A stretch of 64,000 bases of DNA. It comes from Mycobacterium sp. E787. GTDB taxonomy: Bacteria > Actinomycetota > Actinomycetes > Mycobacteriales > Mycobacteriaceae. A program made the translations under genes and the position numbers. Position 1 is the first letter of the stretch; every line of letters starts with the position of its first letter. Under the pieces are notes generated by a model. It was not told where the DNA came from. It searched no databases and worked only from the letters and a program-made list of their open reading frames with translations. The stretch is taken from the NCBI RefSeq assembly GCF_001668725.1, contig NZ_LZKL01000050.1:62001-126000 (forward strand), written 5' to 3'. Of the stretch, positions 8,701-18,179 are shown in pieces.

Positions 8701-9321
8701 CTAACCGACCGCCTCGCCGACGTCCTCCGGCGCCACCGGCCGATGCTCCTCGATCAGCGCGCAGGCCATCCTGCGGGCCCGCACGGCGGCGTCCAGGTCA
8801 CCCACCGCGGCCAGCACGATGGCGCCCTTCATCAGGATGTGCCACGACGAGGCGAAGTCCTCCACGTCGATCAGCCCGGCCGCGACGGCGCGCTGCCGCA
8901 CGATGTCGCGGACGTGTTCGATGTGGACGATGCAGGCCTGCCCGGCCGGGTGATCAACCCCCAACTCGAGCAGCACGTTGATGAACGAGCAGCCTTCGTA
9001 TGCGTCGTGGTGCTGGAACCATTCGTGCAGGACGTCGAACATGGCGAGCAACTGCTGCTCGGGCGTCGCGCCCCGCTGCCGCGACTGCTCCTCGATCAGG
9101 CCGTGCGTCCAGACCTCCTCCCGCCGTTGCAGCACGGCCAGGACGAGGTCGTCCTTGGTCGCGAAATGACGGTAGAGGGTGGCCCTGGCCACGCCGGCCC
9201 GCTCGATGACCTCGTCGGTGCCGACAGCGCGGATCCCGCGCCGGCTGAACAACTCGTAAGCCGCGGTCAGGATCCGTTCACGGGCCGAGGCGACCTGCGT
9301 CGGGACATCGTGGCTGGTCAT
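8701..9321 (-). CDS. TetR-family transcriptional regulator
   Basis: 206 residues. The DNA-binding domain is at about residues 10-60: 'ARERILTAAYELFSRRGIRA' then 'DEVIERAGVARATLYRHFATKDDLV'. The C-terminal ligand domain has no recognisable subtype. It faces away from the DedA gene and is followed by a divergent STAS gene 152 bases upstream. Short A/T-rich stretches around 9330-9400 ('agacagaccgccctgtct') could contain its operator; this is a partial palindrome only. Confidence 0.9.
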   Translation of the reverse strand: MTSHDVPTQVASARERILTAAYELFSRRGIRAVGTDEVIERAGVARATLYRHFATKDDLVLAVLQRREEVWTHGLIEEQSRQRGATPEQQLLAMFDVLHEWFQHHDAYEGCSFINVLLELGVDHPAGQACIVHIEHVRDIVRQRAVAAGLIDVEDFASSWHILMKGAIVLAAVGDLDAAVRARRMACALIEEHRPVAPEDVGEAVG

Positions 9322-9349
9322 ACGCGCCTTACCATACTCTTAGGCGCCC

Positions 9350-9375
9350 GCATGTAGACAGACCGCCCTGTCTCG
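9350..9375. promoter_or_regulatory. Possible TetR operator upstream of tetR (8701-9321)
   Basis: The sequence agacaGACCGCCCtgtct at 9356-9373 has an 'agaca...tgtct' inverted repeat (5-bp arms, 8-base spacer) located about 35 bp upstream of the TetR start. Position and symmetry fit an autoregulatory TetR operator of the common 'tagaCag..CtgTcta' type. This is inference from symmetry alone. Confidence 0.4.
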
Positions 9376-9473
9376 TTATACAAATGAGATTCGCACGTCG
9401 CGAAGAATTCGTCTTAAGTCAGCAGGACGGGCACCATCCCGACGCCCCGCGTCGGTCGATTAGGGAGTCCACC

Positions 9474-9917
9474 ATGAGCCCCGTTATTGTTGCCGAACAG
9501 ATGTCCAGCCCACCACCTCTGACGCTCAGCACGCGGCTGGTTTACGAGCTGGGCGATCCCCACAGCACCCTGCGGGCGACCACCGACCGCAACGGCGCGG
9601 CCGTGCTGATCAACGCCGGCGGCGAGGTCGACGCCTGCAACGAGCACACCTGGCGCCGGCTGGTCAGCGAGGCGGCCGGCGTGGTCATTCCGCCCGGCCC
9701 CTTCGTGGTCGACGTGACGGGGCTGGATTTCATGGGCTGCTGCGCCTTCGCGGTGCTCGCCGACGAGGCGCAACGGTGTCGAGACCGCGGCATCGAGTTG
9801 CGCCTGGTGAGCCACGAGCCGATCGTCGCCCGGATCGTCGACGCGTGCGGGCTCAACGCCATCCTGCCCATCTACCCGACCGCGGACGCCGCGCTGGCGT
9901 CGGCCGCTCGCTGGTGA
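9474..9917 (+). CDS. STAS-domain protein (anti-sigma-factor antagonist-like)
   Basis: 147 residues with one STAS domain at about residues 35-145: 'AAVLINAGGEVDACNEHTW', 'FVVDVTGLDFMGCCAFAVL' and 'LVSHEPIVARIVDACGL'. STAS proteins of this type bind anti-sigma kinases and are switched by phosphorylation of a serine in the 'F-x-D-S-S/T-G' loop. Here that loop reads 'FMGCCAFAVL', so the phospho-acceptor position is cysteine rather than serine or threonine. ATG 9474 is preceded by 'agggag' at 9462-9467; an in-frame extension to 9384 lacks a ribosome site. No anti-sigma gene is adjacent. Confidence 0.85.
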   Translation: MSPVIVAEQMSSPPPLTLSTRLVYELGDPHSTLRATTDRNGAAVLINAGGEVDACNEHTWRRLVSEAAGVVIPPGPFVVDVTGLDFMGCCAFAVLADEAQRCRDRGIELRLVSHEPIVARIVDACGLNAILPIYPTADAALASAARW

Positions 9918-9948
9918 GCTGAGCGACTCCGGATTTTCAGGGCCTGAC

Positions 9949-11046
9949 TTGGGGCCCACCGTCGGTGTGGAGGAGGAGTTCCTCCTCGTCGACCCGCGGA
10001 CGGGCGAACCGGCCCCCCGCAACGCCGCCGTCGCCGCGGAGGCGAAGCGGCGGGGCGTCGAGCTGCAGCTGGAACTGAGCAGCTGCCAGGTGGAGACCGC
10101 CACCGGCGTGGCGGCGAGCAGCGCGGAACTCGCCGAGGAGCTCGACCGGCTGCGGCGCGCCGCGGCGCAGGCCGCCGAGGCCGCCGGCGTTCGGCTGCTG
10201 GCCGCGGGCCTGCCGCCCGCCACCCCGCACGAATTTCCCGTCACCGACACGCCGCGCTACCGCCGGATCGGCGCGCAGTTCGGGATGATCGCCCACGAGC
10301 AGGGCATCTGCGGATGCCATGTGCACGTGCAGGTGCCCGACCGCGCGTCCGCCATCCACGTCAGCAACTGGCTGCGGCCGTGGCTGCCGTCTTTGCTTGC
10401 GCTGTCGGCCAATTCGCCGGTGTACCGCAACGCCGACAGCGGTCACGCGAGTTGGCGCAGCGTGCTGTGGCGACGCTGGCCGGCCGCCGGGCCGCCGCCG
10501 TTCTTCCCCACGCCCGACGACTACGACCGCGCGGTAGCCATGCTGGTCGACACCGGGGTGATCCTGGATCGGGACATGATCTATTGGGACGTGCGGCCGT
10601 CGGCGGACTTCCCGACCGTCGAGGTGCGCGTCGCGGACGTGCCGGCGACGGTCGAGGAGACCGTGCTGCTCGCCACGCTGGTCCGGGCAGCGGTGATGAC
10701 GGCGCTGAGCGCGCGCGACGAAGGCCCCCGAGAAGGTGACGTGCTGGGGCGCCTGCCACCCGGTGCGCTGCGGGCCGCCTACTGGAAGGCCGCCCACGAC
10801 GGGCTGGCGGGGCGCTCGCTCGATCTGATCCACGGCCGCGGGGCGGTGCCGGCGCACGAGCTGCTGGGCGCGCTGGTGCAGCGGGTGCGCCCGGCGCTGG
10901 AGGCGCTGGGCGAATACGACCGCGCCGCAGCCGAACTGGACCGCATCGCCGCCCGGGGCAACGGCGCGATGCGGCAGCTGCGGGCGTGGCGGAGGCGCCA
11001 CGACGTGCTGGACGTGGTCGCCGAGGCCACCGTCAGGCCACGCTGA
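9949..11046 (+). CDS. Carboxylate-amine ligase, glutamate-cysteine ligase type 2 (YbdK family)
   Basis: 365 residues of the GCS2 family. It opens 'TVGVEEEFLLVDPRTGE', the ATP/metal-binding start of these ligases, and contains 'CGCHVHVQVPD' near residue 125 and 'WDVRPSADFPTVEVRVADVP' near 215. YbdK-type enzymes join an amino acid to a carboxylate with ATP, weakly making gamma-glutamylcysteine in vitro; the physiological product is unknown. TTG at 9949 fits the conserved N-terminus. It converges on, and overlaps by 14 bases, the TSUP gene. Confidence 0.88.
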   Translation: MGPTVGVEEEFLLVDPRTGEPAPRNAAVAAEAKRRGVELQLELSSCQVETATGVAASSAELAEELDRLRRAAAQAAEAAGVRLLAAGLPPATPHEFPVTDTPRYRRIGAQFGMIAHEQGICGCHVHVQVPDRASAIHVSNWLRPWLPSLLALSANSPVYRNADSGHASWRSVLWRRWPAAGPPPFFPTPDDYDRAVAMLVDTGVILDRDMIYWDVRPSADFPTVEVRVADVPATVEETVLLATLVRAAVMTALSARDEGPREGDVLGRLPPGALRAAYWKAAHDGLAGRSLDLIHGRGAVPAHELLGALVQRVRPALEALGEYDRAAAELDRIAARGNGAMRQLRAWRRRHDVLDVVAEATVRPR

Positions 11047-11818
11047 GCAGGCGATACAGCCCGATCAGCCCGACCACCACGATGGTGGAGCGCAACGCGG
11101 TCGGCGACAGCCGGCGCCCGTAGCGCGCCCCGACCACTCCCCCGAGCAGCGAGCCCGCCGCGATCAGCCCGGCCACCGGCCAGCTGATCCGGTGGTATGC
11201 CACCAGCGAATAGCTCACCGCCGCAACGACATTCACCACCAACGTCAGCAGGTTCTTGGCCGCGTTCATGCGCTGCACCGACTCGGGCAGCAGCGCGCCC
11301 ATGATGCCGACCAGCAGGATGCCCTGCGCGGCGGTGAAGTAGCCGCCGTAGACCCCGACCGCGAAGGTCCCCAGCACCAGCACCGCCATCCGGGCCGGCG
11401 TGATGTGTTCGGGCGAACGCCCGGCATCCTCCGCGCGCCGGGCGGCCCAGAACTGCAGCTTCGGTCCGATCACCACCAGCACCAGGGCCAGCACCAACAG
11501 CACCGGGACGATCTCGGTGAACACCTTCGCGGGGAGATGCAGCAGCAGGAACGCGCCCAGTACCGCGCCGGCCAGCGACGCGGGCAGCTGCCAGCGCAAC
11601 CGGTTCCACTGCCCGGCCAGCTCGGCGCGATACCCCCAGGTGCCCGACACGTTGCCGGCCACCAGGCCGACCGCGTTGGACATGGTGGCGGTGACCGGCG
11701 GGTAGCCGAGCGCGACGAGCGTCGGGAACGTGACCAGGGTGCCCGAGCCGACGAGGGCGTTGATGGCGCCGGCGGCGAAACCGGCCAGGGCGATCAAAAC
11801 CATATGGGAGAGCAGCAC
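11033..11818 (-). CDS. TSUP-family membrane transporter (TauE/SafE)
   Basis: 261 residues with about eight membrane helices. The two repeats of the family are visible: 'AAGAINALVGSGTLVTFPTL' near the N-terminus and 'GVYGGYFTAAQGILLVGIMG' in the second half. TSUP proteins export sulfite or organosulfonates or move other small sulfur/carbon anions. No sulfur genes adjoin it, so substrate and direction are undetermined. Confidence 0.9.
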   Translation of the reverse strand: MLLSHMVLIALAGFAAGAINALVGSGTLVTFPTLVALGYPPVTATMSNAVGLVAGNVSGTWGYRAELAGQWNRLRWQLPASLAGAVLGAFLLLHLPAKVFTEIVPVLLVLALVLVVIGPKLQFWAARRAEDAGRSPEHITPARMAVLVLGTFAVGVYGGYFTAAQGILLVGIMGALLPESVQRMNAAKNLLTLVVNVVAAVSYSLVAYHRISWPVAGLIAAGSLLGGVVGARYGRRLSPTALRSTIVVVGLIGLYRLLSVA

Positions 11819-11861
11819 TTCCGCACAGCCTAGTCGGCCGGCGGGCCGATCGCCCTATCCG

Positions 11862-12794
11862 TCAGACGTGAGGTGCCTCTCGTCCACGGTCGACGCCGGT
11901 GCGCAGCTTGACCGACGCCGAGTACGCGAGGCTGCGAAAGCGCAGCACCGGGTCGTCGGAGGGTTCGATGCCGTCGGTCACCCGCATCGGGTCGAACACG
12001 ACGATGTCGCCGCCGTGCTCGCGCTCGGTGTCCAGGCCGGTGATCTCCAGGGTGCCGACGAGGACGGTGTCGGAACTGCGCCAGGCCGCCGACGGGTCGA
12101 CGGTCGAGTCCTCCGGCCCGGCGACCTGCACGCGGAAGTCGAACAGGACCGGGCCGCCCGCCAGCCGGTGGTTGAGCTCGCGGTGCAGAAAGTCGGGATC
12201 TTTGCCCTTGGCGGCCGACGCCGACAAAAACTGCTGACCCGCCGCCGGGACCAGGTGGTAGCGCACGAATCGCGAGCTGCCGTCGGCGGCGACCCAGCGG
12301 AACGCGTGCAGCCCGTGGTACTCGGTGGTGGCGTAGCTTGCCGGAATCCTGTTGGCGTCGCGCAGGATCGGCAGCGCGCCGATCAGCCGCGGGTGGGTGA
12401 GGAAGTATCCGGCCATCCGCAGCGGCATCGCCGGACCGGGCCGCATGGCCTTGAGCAGGTCGACGAACCCGTCAGGCGTGCTCGAGACGAACAGCCGCGC
12501 GGTCTGCGTCGACACGTCGGTGGTGGAGCCGTCGGGCAGCGTCAGCTTCACCGCCATCCCCCGCACCCCGGGCAGGCCGTCCGGCTGCTTCGGGTTGCCC
12601 GACCCGTTGGAGAACCGGAACAGCGCCGGCACCGGCGAACCGTCGAGGTGCCTGGCGCGGGAGAGCGTGGCCGCGTCGGGGGTGGCGGTGAACCTGCCGC
12701 GGTACAGCGTGCCTTTGGCGTGCAACGCGCGAGCGCCGGGCTGCGCGCCGCCGGTGCCGCGGATCGCGTCGATCGCCTCGTCGGGAGTGACCAT
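11862..12794 (-). CDS. Catalase-related heme peroxidase
   Basis: 310 residues, shorter than a typical monofunctional catalase (about 480) and typical for the small catalase-like peroxidase subfamily. Motifs: 'HAKGTLYRGRF' with the distal histidine, 'LFRFSNGSGNP' with the distal asparagine, 'GMAVKLTLPDG', and the 'TEYHGLHAFRW' segment. Such proteins bind heme and consume organic peroxides or H2O2 at low rate. No signal peptide is seen. It lies 43 bases past the TSUP gene on the same strand. Confidence 0.85.
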   Translation of the reverse strand: MVTPDEAIDAIRGTGGAQPGARALHAKGTLYRGRFTATPDAATLSRARHLDGSPVPALFRFSNGSGNPKQPDGLPGVRGMAVKLTLPDGSTTDVSTQTARLFVSSTPDGFVDLLKAMRPGPAMPLRMAGYFLTHPRLIGALPILRDANRIPASYATTEYHGLHAFRWVAADGSSRFVRYHLVPAAGQQFLSASAAKGKDPDFLHRELNHRLAGGPVLFDFRVQVAGPEDSTVDPSAAWRSSDTVLVGTLEITGLDTEREHGGDIVVFDPMRVTDGIEPSDDPVLRFRSLAYSASVKLRTGVDRGREAPHV

Positions 12795-12811
12795 GCGCGA
12801 ATCTTAAGGCG

Positions 12812-13600
12812 CTAGTCGGGGAAGCCGAAGAGTTTGACGACGCCGTGATCGCGACCCGCGGTGTAGCCGCCGTCGACGGCGATGGCCTGGCCGCTGACGA
12901 ACGAGGCGTCGGGCGACAGCAGGAACGCCGCCGTCGCCGCCACCTCCTCGGGTTGGCCCAGCCGCTGCAGCGCGTGCTCCTCGGTGATCGAGGCCAGCGG
13001 GCCTTCCATCCCCGGCAGCCCGAAAACGTTTCGGGCCATAGGGGTTTCGATGAAGCCGGGGCAGATGGAGTTGGCGCGGATGCCGCTCGGCCCGTAGTCC
13101 AGGGCGATGTTCTTGGTCAGCAGGACGACGCCGCCCTTGGCCGCGTTGTACGAGCTCCCGCCCGCCGTGCCCTCCAGGCCCTCGATGCTGGCCACGGTGA
13201 CGATCGAGCCGCGTTCGCCGTCGAGGCGGGGTTGCTCGATCATCTTGGCCAGCGCCGCCTTGGCCATCAGGAAGGTCCCGGTGAGGTTGATCCCGATCAC
13301 CCGATCCCATTCCTTGCGGTCGAGCAGGTGCACCGGGCCGCCGCCGGCCACCCCGGCCGCGTGGAAGAGGCCGTCGAGGCGGTCGGGCACGGCGGCCAGC
13401 ACCGCGGCGATGGCGTCCTCGTCGGTGACGTCGGCGGTGACGAACCGGAACTGCGGGCCGAGGTCGGGCGGGTCGGCGAGGTCGGCGCCGACGACGGTGC
13501 CGCCCTCGGCCAGCAGGCGCCGCGCGGTGGCCAGCCCGATGCCCGACGCCGCGCCCGTCACGACGAAGGTGCGGGACCGCGCTCGATCGGCGTTGATCAT
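12812..13600 (-). CDS. SDR-family oxidoreductase
   Basis: 262-residue classical SDR: 'VTGAASGIGLA' cofactor loop at about residues 14-24, 'HAAGVAGG' near 92, catalytic 'YNAAKGG' near 153, and 'PGFIETPM' near 185. The C-terminus reads 'DASFVSGQAIAVDGGYTAG', standard for NAD(P)-dependent alcohol or beta-hydroxyacyl dehydrogenases. It is 17 bases from the catalase-like gene and divergent from a FadD ligase, consistent with a fatty or alicyclic acid pathway, but the substrate is unknown. Confidence 0.88.
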   Translation of the reverse strand: MINADRARSRTFVVTGAASGIGLATARRLLAEGGTVVGADLADPPDLGPQFRFVTADVTDEDAIAAVLAAVPDRLDGLFHAAGVAGGGPVHLLDRKEWDRVIGINLTGTFLMAKAALAKMIEQPRLDGERGSIVTVASIEGLEGTAGGSSYNAAKGGVVLLTKNIALDYGPSGIRANSICPGFIETPMARNVFGLPGMEGPLASITEEHALQRLGQPEEVAATAAFLLSPDASFVSGQAIAVDGGYTAGRDHGVVKLFGFPD

Positions 13601-13723
13601 GGCAGTGATAGTGGCACAGACGCCGCAGGGTGTGCGTCAGCGGCGTCGCGTGTGGCCCCAGGGCGGGAAAGCCGAATTTCCGCCGTGTGCGCACACTCAA
13701 AGCCCTCAGGGCACACTCATTGT
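13601..13723. promoter_or_regulatory. Divergent promoter region with a perfect palindrome
   Basis: The 123-bp gap between the divergent SDR and FadD genes contains gtgtgcgcacac at 13685-13696, a perfect 12-base palindrome, and repeats of 'gtgtg/cacac' close to the FadD GTG. The palindrome lies about 28 bases upstream of the FadD start. A regulator binding here could control both genes. No regulator gene is adjacent. Confidence 0.4.
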
Positions 13724-15251
<1,528 letters not shown>

Positions 15252-15259
<8 letters not shown>

Positions 15260-16040
15260 CGCGGGGCGGCGCGATTGCGCGATCAGCGTGCTGGGCGGTC
15301 CCACGACCGTCGTCGACATCGCGGGCCGCCGGCTGGTGATGGACCCGACGTTCGATCCGCCGGGCGAACACGCCTACCTGACCAAGCTGACCGGGCCCGC
15401 GGTGGGCGCCGAGGAGCTGGGCCCGGTGGACGCCGTCCTGATCAGCCACGATCAGCATCCCGACAACCTCGACGACGACGGCCGCCGGATGGCGCTGGCG
15501 GCGCCGCTGGTGCTGACCCATCCCGGCGCCGCCGGGCGGTTGGGGCCACCGGCGGTCGGTGTGCCGGCGTGGGAGTCCTACGACCTGCCCGGTGGATCGG
15601 GACGCCTTGCGGCGCAGGCGGTTCCGGCGGTGCACGGCCCGGCCGACGGGCAGCGCGACGCCGGCGGCCACGTCAACTGCGAGGTGACGGGGTTCGTGCT
15701 GTCCGGGCCGGGTCTGCCGACCGTGTACCTCAGCGGCGACAACGCCTCGTTGAGCGCGGTCAAGGACGTCGCCGACCGGGTCGGCGCGATCGACGTCGCC
15801 GTGCTGTTCGCCGGGGCGGCGACCGTGCCGGCCAAGGAGCGGGGCCGGCCGTTGACGCTGACCTCGGCGCGCGCGGCCGCGGCCGCCGAGGTGCTCGGCG
15901 CGAAGGTGGTGATCCCGGCCCACGTCGACGGCTGGGCCCATTTCAGCGAGGGCGTCGACGACTTCGCCGCGGCATTCGACGCAGCCGGGATCGGTAACCT
16001 GCTGCGGGTGGCCGCCCACGGCGAGTGGATCGACCTATAG
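15252..16040 (+). CDS. MBL-fold metal-dependent hydrolase
   Basis: 262 residues of the metallo-beta-lactamase fold, UlaG-like branch. The first metal motif is 'ISHDQHPDNLD' near residue 60 (an HxxHxDN variant of HxHxDH), the bridging Asp is in 'YLSGDNAS' and the last histidine in 'VVIPAHVDGWAHF'. Its ATG at 15252 overlaps the ligase stop, so it is co-translated with FadD. It may hydrolyse an ester, lactone or thioester intermediate; that is inference. Convergent with the enoyl-CoA hydratase gene, sharing six bases. Confidence 0.82.
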
Positions 16041-16862
16041 CCGCCCCTCGGCGCGCAGCTCCGGATGCACCCAGTCCGGCGAGCGCCGCTCCTTGAAGGC
16101 GCGGAAGCCCTCCCGGGCCTCGGCATCGCTGAGGCTGGCGGTCATGCCGATGCGGTCGTACAGGCCGAGGTAGTTGTCGATGCTGGACTTGATCACGCCG
16201 CGGGCGCGCGGCGCGGTCCGGCAGGCTTGGGCCAGTAGATCTTTCGCCGCGGTGAGCAGGGTCTCGTGCGGGACCACCCGGGTGACCAGGCCCCAGTCGA
16301 GGGCTTCGACCGCGGTGAGCACCCGGCCGGTGAACATCAGGTCACGGGTGCGGACCGGCCCGATCAGCCGGGCGAGCATCTGGCTGTAGTAGGTGTCGGC
16401 GTAGCCGCGGAACAACTCGGGCACCCGGAAGGTGGCCCGCTCGCTGACCACGGACAGGTCGCTGCACAGCGCGATCTGCATGCCGCCGCCCTGGCACAGC
16501 CCGTTGACCGCCGAGACGACGGGCTTGGCCGAGGTCCGCACCGCGTCGAACGGCGTGACGTCCATGCCCAGGGCGGAGCCGAAGGTCATCCAGTCGTCGG
16601 TTCCTCCCCCGCCGCCCATGTCGCCGCCGGGCGCGAAGATCTCGCCCGTTCCGGTGATCAGCAGCCCGGCCAGGTCAGGGTCCTCGTTGACCCGACCTAC
16701 GGCGCAACGAATCCCGAAGTACATCGCGGGCGTGAAGGCGTTCTTGGCTTCCGGGCGGTCGATCGTGCACAGCGCGATCGGCCCCTGCCGCTCGAATCTC
16801 AGGTACGGGGTGCCCAGCCAGTCGCCCTCGGGAGGGCGGGGGCTACTGTCCTGGGTGGCCAC
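16035..16862 (-). CDS. Enoyl-CoA hydratase/isomerase family protein
   Basis: 275 residues of the crotonase fold. 'GTGEIFAPGGDMGG' near residue 85 and 'SAVNGLCQGGGMQIALCSDL' near 120 form the oxyanion hole and CoA site; the glutamate positions of classical hydratases are less clear ('FRVPELFRGY'). It probably hydrates or isomerises an acyl-CoA. GTG at 16862, preceded by 'gagaggag', is taken as start; the open frame extends upstream to 17093 but that overlaps the neighbouring gene's region and lacks crotonase similarity. Confidence 0.88.
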   Translation of the reverse strand: MATQDSSPRPPEGDWLGTPYLRFERQGPIALCTIDRPEAKNAFTPAMYFGIRCAVGRVNEDPDLAGLLITGTGEIFAPGGDMGGGGGTDDWMTFGSALGMDVTPFDAVRTSAKPVVSAVNGLCQGGGMQIALCSDLSVVSERATFRVPELFRGYADTYYSQMLARLIGPVRTRDLMFTGRVLTAVEALDWGLVTRVVPHETLLTAAKDLLAQACRTAPRARGVIKSSIDNYLGLYDRIGMTASLSDAEAREGFRAFKERRSPDWVHPELRAEGRL

Positions 16863-16911
16863 GGGGCTCCTCTCGTCGGCGTGACATCGCGCCCCAAGAC
16901 TGTAACGCCCG

Positions 16912-17205
16912 CTATGCGTACTGCAGCGTCGCGGTTCGGATGGTCTGCGCGGCGTCGGCGACCAGGGTGGCCAGCTGGTTCTGCAGGGCGGACGTGGCCT
17001 CGGCCACCGATTTGTCGCAGAAACGACAGTGGATCTTGAACTGCGGCTGGTCGTCTTCGTCCGGCCAGAAGCGGCGCGCGCCGACTTGGGCACCGGGGTC
17101 GAATTGAACCGCCTGATGCGGGGCTTCCTTCACGATCCTGCCCACGGGGTGGCGCTGCGGGCATTCGAGCTTCAGCACGCCGATCCCCTCTTGGTTGGCT
17201 GCCAT
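16912..17205 (-). CDS. Small protein with two cysteine pairs, unknown function
   Basis: 97 residues from ATG 17205, which has 'aaagg' nine bases upstream; an ATG at 17214 is too close to that site. It contains 'LECPQRHPVGRIV' and 'KIHCRFCDKSV' in the middle, suggesting a small metal-binding or redox motif, and an alpha-helical alanine-rich tail ('ALQNQLATLVADAAQTIRTA'). I recognise no family function. It is 49 bases upstream of the enoyl-CoA hydratase on the same strand. Confidence 0.65.
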   Translation of the reverse strand: MAANQEGIGVLKLECPQRHPVGRIVKEAPHQAVQFDPGAQVGARRFWPDEDDQPQFKIHCRFCDKSVAEATSALQNQLATLVADAAQTIRTATLQYA

Positions 17206-17654
17206 GTTCGCCATCCTTTGCGTCTTGGTCCGGTACTGCCGATTGCACATTAAAGCGTTGCAGCGGCGGGAACAGTCGATCACGTTTGGACACGGCGTCG
17301 CACCGCTCGGGTCGCACTTTGCGCGGGGCGGGAACCGCCGGCGCAGAAACGCGACCTCCTCGTCGGTGGATCCGCAGGAGCTCCGGCTGCGGGGGCGAAC
17401 GTCCAGGGGGCCGTTTCTTAACGGCGTGCCAACGCTGGCTGACGGGCGCACGACGTCACGGGCGCGTCCTAGCCGGTTCACCGGAAAAAGGTACATGCGT
17501 GCCACAAAAACGTTGCGCAATCGATACCGAATCGCTTAACTTGAGCACGGGGGGATTCACGTCACACGCGCGGGCACGATGTGGCGCATATCCCGGCATG
17601 GCCAGGGAGGCGGTCGCAACATGATGCGGCCGGCCTGAAGGAAGGGATAGCTCG
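17206..17654. other. 449-bp intergenic region between divergent genes
   Basis: No coding sequence, RNA gene or clear repeat is seen. It must hold the promoters of the small cysteine protein (minus) and whiB (plus). 'aaggaaggga' at 17638-17647 is the ribosome site for whiB. Confidence 0.5.
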
Positions 17655-17999
17655 TTGTCAGGACCAGAACCGGCCGCGCGGCCGGTCAGCCTTGTGCCCG
17701 TACACCGCACGTCGCGCACCGTCGACGACGATCGCGGTTGGGTCTCGAAGGCGCTGTGCCGAAAAATGGATCCCGACGAGATGTTCGTCCGGGGGGCTGC
17801 ACAACGTAGGGCCGCGGTGTTGTGCCGCCACTGCCCTGTGCTGCAAGAGTGCGGGGCGGATGCGCTCGACAACAAGGTCGAGTTCGGGATCTGGGGAGGC
17901 ATGACCGAGCGCCAGCGCAGGGCATTGCTCAAGCGGCACCCGGAGGTCGTCTCGTGGACTGACTTCTTCGACAAGCGCAACTCCCGCTCCGTCGGGTAG
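17655..17999 (+). CDS. WhiB-family iron-sulfur regulator, WhiB4-like
   Basis: 114 residues. Four cysteines, Cys35, Cys57, Cys60 and Cys66 (CxxC plus two singles, 'LCRHCPVLQEC'), would ligate a [4Fe-4S] cluster; 'EFGIWGGMTERQRRALL' is the WhiB turn and DNA/sigma-binding motif. The 'FVRGAAQRRAAVLCRHCPV' and 'KRHPEVVSW' segments are close to M. tuberculosis WhiB4, a redox-sensing DNA-binding protein. The genes that flank whiB4 in M. tuberculosis (an anion-transport ATPase and ponA2) are absent here, so this may be a paralogue. TTG start with 'aaggaaggg' upstream. Confidence 0.88.
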   Translation: MSGPEPAARPVSLVPVHRTSRTVDDDRGWVSKALCRKMDPDEMFVRGAAQRRAAVLCRHCPVLQECGADALDNKVEFGIWGGMTERQRRALLKRHPEVVSWTDFFDKRNSRSVG

Positions 18000-18179
18000 G
18001 CGGCCCCGGCCGCCGCAAGCCTGGCGGCGTTTGAATTCCTCGTTACGAAATTATTACAGCTGGCGGCGGTGCTCATTTACGATGCGCCACGGCACATGAA
18101 GGTCATCGAGGGCCGTTTGGGGCTGCCTGCCTGATTGGACGAGTCGCCGCCCCGCCGGCTGATGCGTGGCGACCCCGGG

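Noticed and set aside
12845..13723. Plus-strand extension of the FadD frame
   Set aside because: It is antisense to the SDR gene and lacks ligase similarity; the ligase begins at GTG 13724.
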